Assembly (NCBI GenBank): GCA_964614585.1 | Contig: CAZTLW010000124.1 | Span: forward strand, 1-7,083 | Reading direction: 5' to 3' | DNA from: JAHEFX01 sp964614585 | Lineage (GTDB): Bacteria; Actinomycetota; Acidimicrobiia; Spongiisociales; JAENVV01 | DNA: 7,083 nt | Shown here: piece after piece, positions 4,708 to 7,083 of the stretch | Layout: every line of letters starts with the position of its first letter | How positions within the stretch are numbered: position 1 is the first letter of the stretch | Notes under the pieces: generated by a model | What the model saw: the letters and a program-made list of their open reading frames with translations, nothing else | The model's database searches: none | What the model was told of the DNA's origin: nothing | Position numbers and translations under genes: made by a program

Positions 4708-6357
4708 GTGACCAGCCGAGCCGACCTGCAGCAGAAGTCCGTCGGGGACCTGCGTGAGATCGCCAACGCGATCGGCGTCGAGGCCGACGGCCTCCAGAAG
4801 TCCAAGCTCATCTCCGCGATCCTCGATTCCGGATCGCTACCCGAAGCCCCCAACGGCGGCGCCGATCCTGCCGTCGAACCGCCCGCCGTGGTGGAGACGC
4901 GGCCCGAGGGCGGCGGCGACGACGGCTCGGGCGGCGGCAAGCAGGGCCAGGATTCCCACGGTGGCGACCGCCAGGGTGACGGCGGCGGCCGGGACTCCCA
5001 GGACGACGACCGCCAGGACGACGATCGCCAGGGCGGCGACCGGCGGGGTGACGGCGGCGGCCAGGACGGTGGCGGTGGCCAGAGGTCCCAGGGTGGCGGC
5101 CAGCAGGGACGCGGCGACGGGGGCCAGAGGGGCCAGGGCGGCGGTCAGCAGGGCGGCGGCCAGGGCGGCGACCAGGGTGGCAAGAAGCGTCGCCGGCGCC
5201 GTGGCGGCCAGGGTGGCGGCAAGGACTGGGAGGCCATTCCCGACGAGGAGCTCGAGTTCCGCGAGGGCCTCCTCGACATCCTCCCCGAGGGCTACGGCTT
5301 CATCCGGGTGACGAACTACCGCCCCGGCGACCTGGACGCCTACGTGTCGGTCAACCACATCCGCAAGAACGGGCTCCGCAAGGGCGACCTCGTGAAGGGC
5401 CCGATCCGGCCGGCCCGGAACCAGGAGAAGTACCCGGCCCTCATCCGGATCGACTCGGTCAACGGCGAGGACCCCCAGGAGGCCAAGCGGCGGCCGAAGT
5501 TCGAGAAGCTCACCCCGCTCTTCCCCGACATCCGGCTGCGGCTCGAGACCGACGAGCACACCCGGGTCCTCCCGCGCATCGTCGACCTCATCGCCCCGAT
5601 CGGCAAGGGCCAGCGCGGTCTGATCGTCTCGCCGCCGAAGGCCGGCAAGACGACGGTCCTGAAGGAGATCGCCACCTCCATCGCCGAGAACAACCCCGAA
5701 TGCCACCTCATGGTCGTCCTCGTCGACGAGCGACCGGAGGAGGTGACCGACATGCAGCGCACCGTGAAGGGCGACGTCATCTACTCGACGTTCGACCGTC
5801 CGGCCGAGGAGCACACCCAGGTCGCCGAACTGGCGATCGAGCGGGCCAAGCGCCTGGTGGAGCAGGGCATCGACGTGATCATCCTGTTGGACTCCATCAC
5901 CCGGCTCGCCCGCGCCCACAACCTGGCCACGCCGGCCTCGGGGCGCATCCTCTCCGGTGGTGTCGACAGCCAGGCCCTCTACCCGCCGAAGCGGTTCTTC
6001 GGCGCCGCCCGCAACATCGAGGAGGGTGGGTCGCTCACCATCCTCGGCACCGCCCTCGTCGAGACCGGCTCCAAGATGGACGAGGTCATCTTCGAGGAGT
6101 TCAAGGGCACCGGGAACATGGAGTTGAAGCTGGACCGGCGATTGGCCGACAAGCGCATCTACCCGGCCATCGACATCGAGGCGTCGGGAACACGCCGGGA
6201 GGAACTGCTGTTCACCCCCGACGAGCTGACCCAGGTGTGGAAGCTGCGCCGGGTGCTGCTGGCCCTCGAGCCGGGACCCGCCCTCGAACTGCTCATGGAT
6301 CGGCTCAAGACATCCCCGTCCAACGCCCACTTCCTCGCAGAAGTGGCCAAGAACTAG
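4708..6357 (+). CDS. rho: Transcription termination factor Rho with disordered insertion
   Basis: Rho is the hexameric RNA-dependent ATPase that terminates transcription. The 549-residue protein begins with a helical Rho_N domain (about 5-42). A low-complexity insertion follows (about 60-171), built of Gly, Gln, Asp, Arg and Ser and ending in the basic run KKRRRRR. The cold-shock-like RNA-binding domain (about 175-250) has the family signature EGYGFIR. The ATPase core shows Walker A SPPKAGKTT (308-316), DERPEEVTDM with catalytic Glu E341, Walker B VIILLDSITRLARA (390-403), the secondary-site loop RILSGGVD (413-420), FKGTGNMEL and SGTRREE. E. coli Rho has 419 residues; the extra length is the insertion, as in other actinobacterial Rho proteins. 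The start is GTG with AAAGGA upstream. rpmE follows 23 bp later, probably co-transcribed. Long open frames in other frames over this gene are artefacts of base composition. Confidence 0.97.
   Translation: MTSRADLQQKSVGDLREIANAIGVEADGLQKSKLISAILDSGSLPEAPNGGADPAVEPPAVVETRPEGGGDDGSGGGKQGQDSHGGDRQGDGGGRDSQDDDRQDDDRQGGDRRGDGGGQDGGGGQRSQGGGQQGRGDGGQRGQGGGQQGGGQGGDQGGKKRRRRRGGQGGGKDWEAIPDEELEFREGLLDILPEGYGFIRVTNYRPGDLDAYVSVNHIRKNGLRKGDLVKGPIRPARNQEKYPALIRIDSVNGEDPQEAKRRPKFEKLTPLFPDIRLRLETDEHTRVLPRIVDLIAPIGKGQRGLIVSPPKAGKTTVLKEIATSIAENNPECHLMVVLVDERPEEVTDMQRTVKGDVIYSTFDRPAEEHTQVAELAIERAKRLVEQGIDVIILLDSITRLARAHNLATPASGRILSGGVDSQALYPPKRFFGAARNIEEGGSLTILGTALVETGSKMDEVIFEEFKGTGNMELKLDRRLADKRIYPAIDIEASGTRREELLFTPDELTQVWKLRRVLLALEPGPALELLMDRLKTSPSNAHFLAEVAKN
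4890..5222 (+). repeat. Low-complexity coding repeats inside rho
   Basis: The insertion is encoded by degenerate GGC, GGT, CAG, GAC and CGC codon runs. One 17-bp stretch, GGGTGACGGCGGCGGCC, occurs identically at 4974 and 5046, 72 bp (24 codons) apart and in frame. GGTGGCGGCCAG-like segments recur between 5080 and 5222. Such DNA is prone to slippage, so length may vary between strains. Confidence 0.75.
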
Positions 6358-6369
6358 CCTGCGCCTCCC

Positions 6370-6375
6370 GAGGAG
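6370..6375 (+). promoter_or_regulatory. Ribosome binding site of rpmE
   Basis: GAGGAG ends five bases before the ATG at 6381, a strong Shine-Dalgarno sequence in the 23-bp gap after rho. It fixes the start of rpmE. Confidence 0.75.
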
Positions 6376-6380
6376 ACCCC

Positions 6381-6659
6381 ATGAAGACCGACATCCATCC
6401 CGACTACGCCGAGGCGACGATCACCTGCTCGTGCGGCAACACGTTCCAGACCCGCTCCACCGGCGGCGATCTCCGCGTCGAGCTGTGCAACGAGTGCCAT
6501 CCGTTCTTCACCGGCCGCCAGAAGCTGGTCGACAGCGGTGGCCGGGTCGACCGCTTCAACAAGCGCTACGGCAGCACCGTGAAGTCGAAGAAGGCCGCCC
6601 GACGCGAGGCCGGGACGACGTCCGCCGACGAGCCCGCCGAGGGCGCCGACGCCGAGTAG
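6381..6659 (+). CDS. rpmE: 50S ribosomal protein L31, zinc-binding form
   Basis: L31 sits at the central protuberance of the large subunit and helps bridge the 50S and 30S subunits. The 92-residue protein starts MKTDIHPDY and has HPFFTG and GGRVDRFNKRYG, which match the long-known L31 signature closely. The four cysteines C16, C18 (CSC), C36 and C39 (CNEC) form the zinc site, so this is the zinc-containing C+ version rather than the zinc-free paralogue made under zinc shortage. It runs about 20 residues beyond the E. coli protein (70), with a basic stretch (KSKKAARRE) and then an acidic Ala/Glu/Asp tail that is probably disordered. It follows rho, as in many actinobacteria and firmicutes, but prfA, the common next gene, is absent. 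Confidence 0.96.
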   Translation: MKTDIHPDYAEATITCSCGNTFQTRSTGGDLRVELCNECHPFFTGRQKLVDSGGRVDRFNKRYGSTVKSKKAARREAGTTSADEPAEGADAE

Positions 6660-6681
6660 TCGCGGCGCACCGATCGATCGA

Positions 6682-6709
6682 CCGGGACCCCGCCGACGCG
6701 GGGTCCCGG
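6682..6709 (+). terminator. Strong hairpin between rpmE and the last gene
   Basis: A perfect 12-bp GC-rich stem (6682-6693 with 6698-6709) closes a 4-base loop, CGAC. No T-run follows; instead a Shine-Dalgarno sequence begins four bases later. It may be a weak or Rho-assisted terminator, an mRNA stabiliser for the rho-rpmE message, or an attenuating structure for the next gene. Confidence 0.5.
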
Positions 6710-6712
6710 CGC

Positions 6713-6719
6713 GAGGAGG
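6713..6719 (+). promoter_or_regulatory. Ribosome binding site of the last gene
   Basis: GAGGAGG, a near-perfect Shine-Dalgarno sequence, ends seven bases before the ATG at 6727 and supports that start. Confidence 0.75.
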
Positions 6720-6726
6720 TCCTGTC

Positions 6727-7056
6727 ATGCGACTCGCCGTCTACGGCACCCTGCGACGCGGGGGGTCCAACCACCACGTGGTGGCCGCCATCGCGGGGAG
6801 CTGGGCGCCCGGGACGGTCCGAGGCTGGGTCTACGAGCTCACCTGGGGCCCGGCGGCGGGCTACCCCGGCCTCACCCTCGACCCCGACGGCGCGGCCGTT
6901 CCCGTCGACGTCCTCACCACGGACGACCTGGACCGCCACCTGCAGCGTCTCGACCGGTTCGAGGGCGACGGCTACCGCCGCATCGTCGCTCCGGTCACCC
7001 TCGACGACGGCGAGGTGGTGGACGCCTGGGTGTACGAGGCGATTGCCGAGGACTGA
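6727..7056 (+). CDS. Gamma-glutamylcyclotransferase-like (AIG2/YtfP) protein
   Basis: The 109-residue protein has the marks of the small cyclotransferase fold. VYGTLRRG (5-12) is the diagnostic glycine loop that binds the gamma-glutamyl group. YPGLTLDPDG and VPVDVL form the central barrel, and LDRFEGDGYRR contains the conserved acid/base Glu (E79). Characterised relatives split gamma-glutamyl-amines or gamma-glutamyl peptides to 5-oxoproline and a free amine, but many bacterial members have no known substrate, so only the family is assigned. Length and the presence of both key motifs suggest an intact cytoplasmic enzyme. It lies 67 bp after rpmE behind a hairpin, where prfA stands in related clusters. 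The stop codon overlaps the first copy of a 7-bp tandem repeat. Confidence 0.85.
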   Translation: MRLAVYGTLRRGGSNHHVVAAIAGSWAPGTVRGWVYELTWGPAAGYPGLTLDPDGAAVPVDVLTTDDLDRHLQRLDRFEGDGYRRIVAPVTLDDGEVVDAWVYEAIAED

Positions 7057-7083
7057 GTACCGAGTACCGAGTACCGAGTACCG
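7055..7083. repeat. 7-bp tandem repeat GAGTACC, at least four copies
   Basis: Four exact copies of GAGTACC run from within the last stop codon to the end of the window (7055-7082, plus one base). The array continues beyond the window or ends at a contig edge. Its function is unknown. Confidence 0.9.

Noticed and set aside
3423..4757. 444-codon plus-strand frame overlapping thrC and the rho start; 364-codon minus-strand frame at 3490-4584
   Set aside because: Both are shadows of thrC in other frames, with Arg- or Gly-rich low-complexity products.
4683..4757. Possible 24-codon upstream frame overlapping the rho start (ATG at 4683)
   Set aside because: It has no Shine-Dalgarno sequence, a composition like random GC-rich sequence and no stalling motif. 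It could only be revived by ribosome profiling.
4837..6330. 497-codon open frame on the minus strand opposite rho
   Set aside because: It has a Leu/Ala/Val-rich composition typical of antisense frames in GC-rich genes, with no recognisable domain. The plus strand encodes a fully conserved Rho.

Overview
The window is a GC-rich stretch (roughly 70% G+C by eye) of a chromosome that looks actinobacterial. The run hom, thrC, rho, rpmE is the core of an actinobacterial cluster known from Mycobacterium and relatives (lysA-hom-thrC-thrB-rho-rpmE-prfA). Rho also carries the long Gly/Gln/Asp/Arg-rich insertion typical of that phylum. The arrangement is altered: lysA is divergent, thrB is not between thrC and rho, and prfA does not follow rpmE. 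A deep-branching lineage such as Acidimicrobiia would fit, but that is inference. A run of ten N at 241-250 shows this is a draft or metagenomic scaffold.

Positions 1-347 hold no convincing gene. They contain a tandem array of short hairpins (period 59-60 bp), an assembly gap, and what appears to be the 3' end of a second tRNA cut by the gap. On the minus strand follow a complete tRNA-Arg(CCG) at 348-419 and lysA at 466-1734. A 133-bp divergent region (1735-1867) separates lysA from hom on the plus strand. Both genes have a TAnnnT box 8-9 bases before the start codon and no Shine-Dalgarno sequence, which suggests leaderless transcripts. hom (1868-3148) and thrC (3151-4518) are two bases apart.

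A 189-bp leader with a large inverted repeat precedes rho (4708-6357), then rpmE (6381-6659) and a small gamma-glutamylcyclotransferase-like gene (6727-7056). The window ends in a 7-bp tandem repeat that starts at the last stop codon.

Functionally, lysA, hom and thrC are aspartate-family amino-acid genes. LysA makes lysine from diaminopimelate, Hom makes homoserine and ThrC makes threonine. Rho (transcription termination) and L31 (ribosome) are housekeeping genes. No new enzyme system is visible. The most unusual material is the paired-hairpin element after the tRNA, which has a second version with different bases but preserved pairing, and the remodelled gene order.
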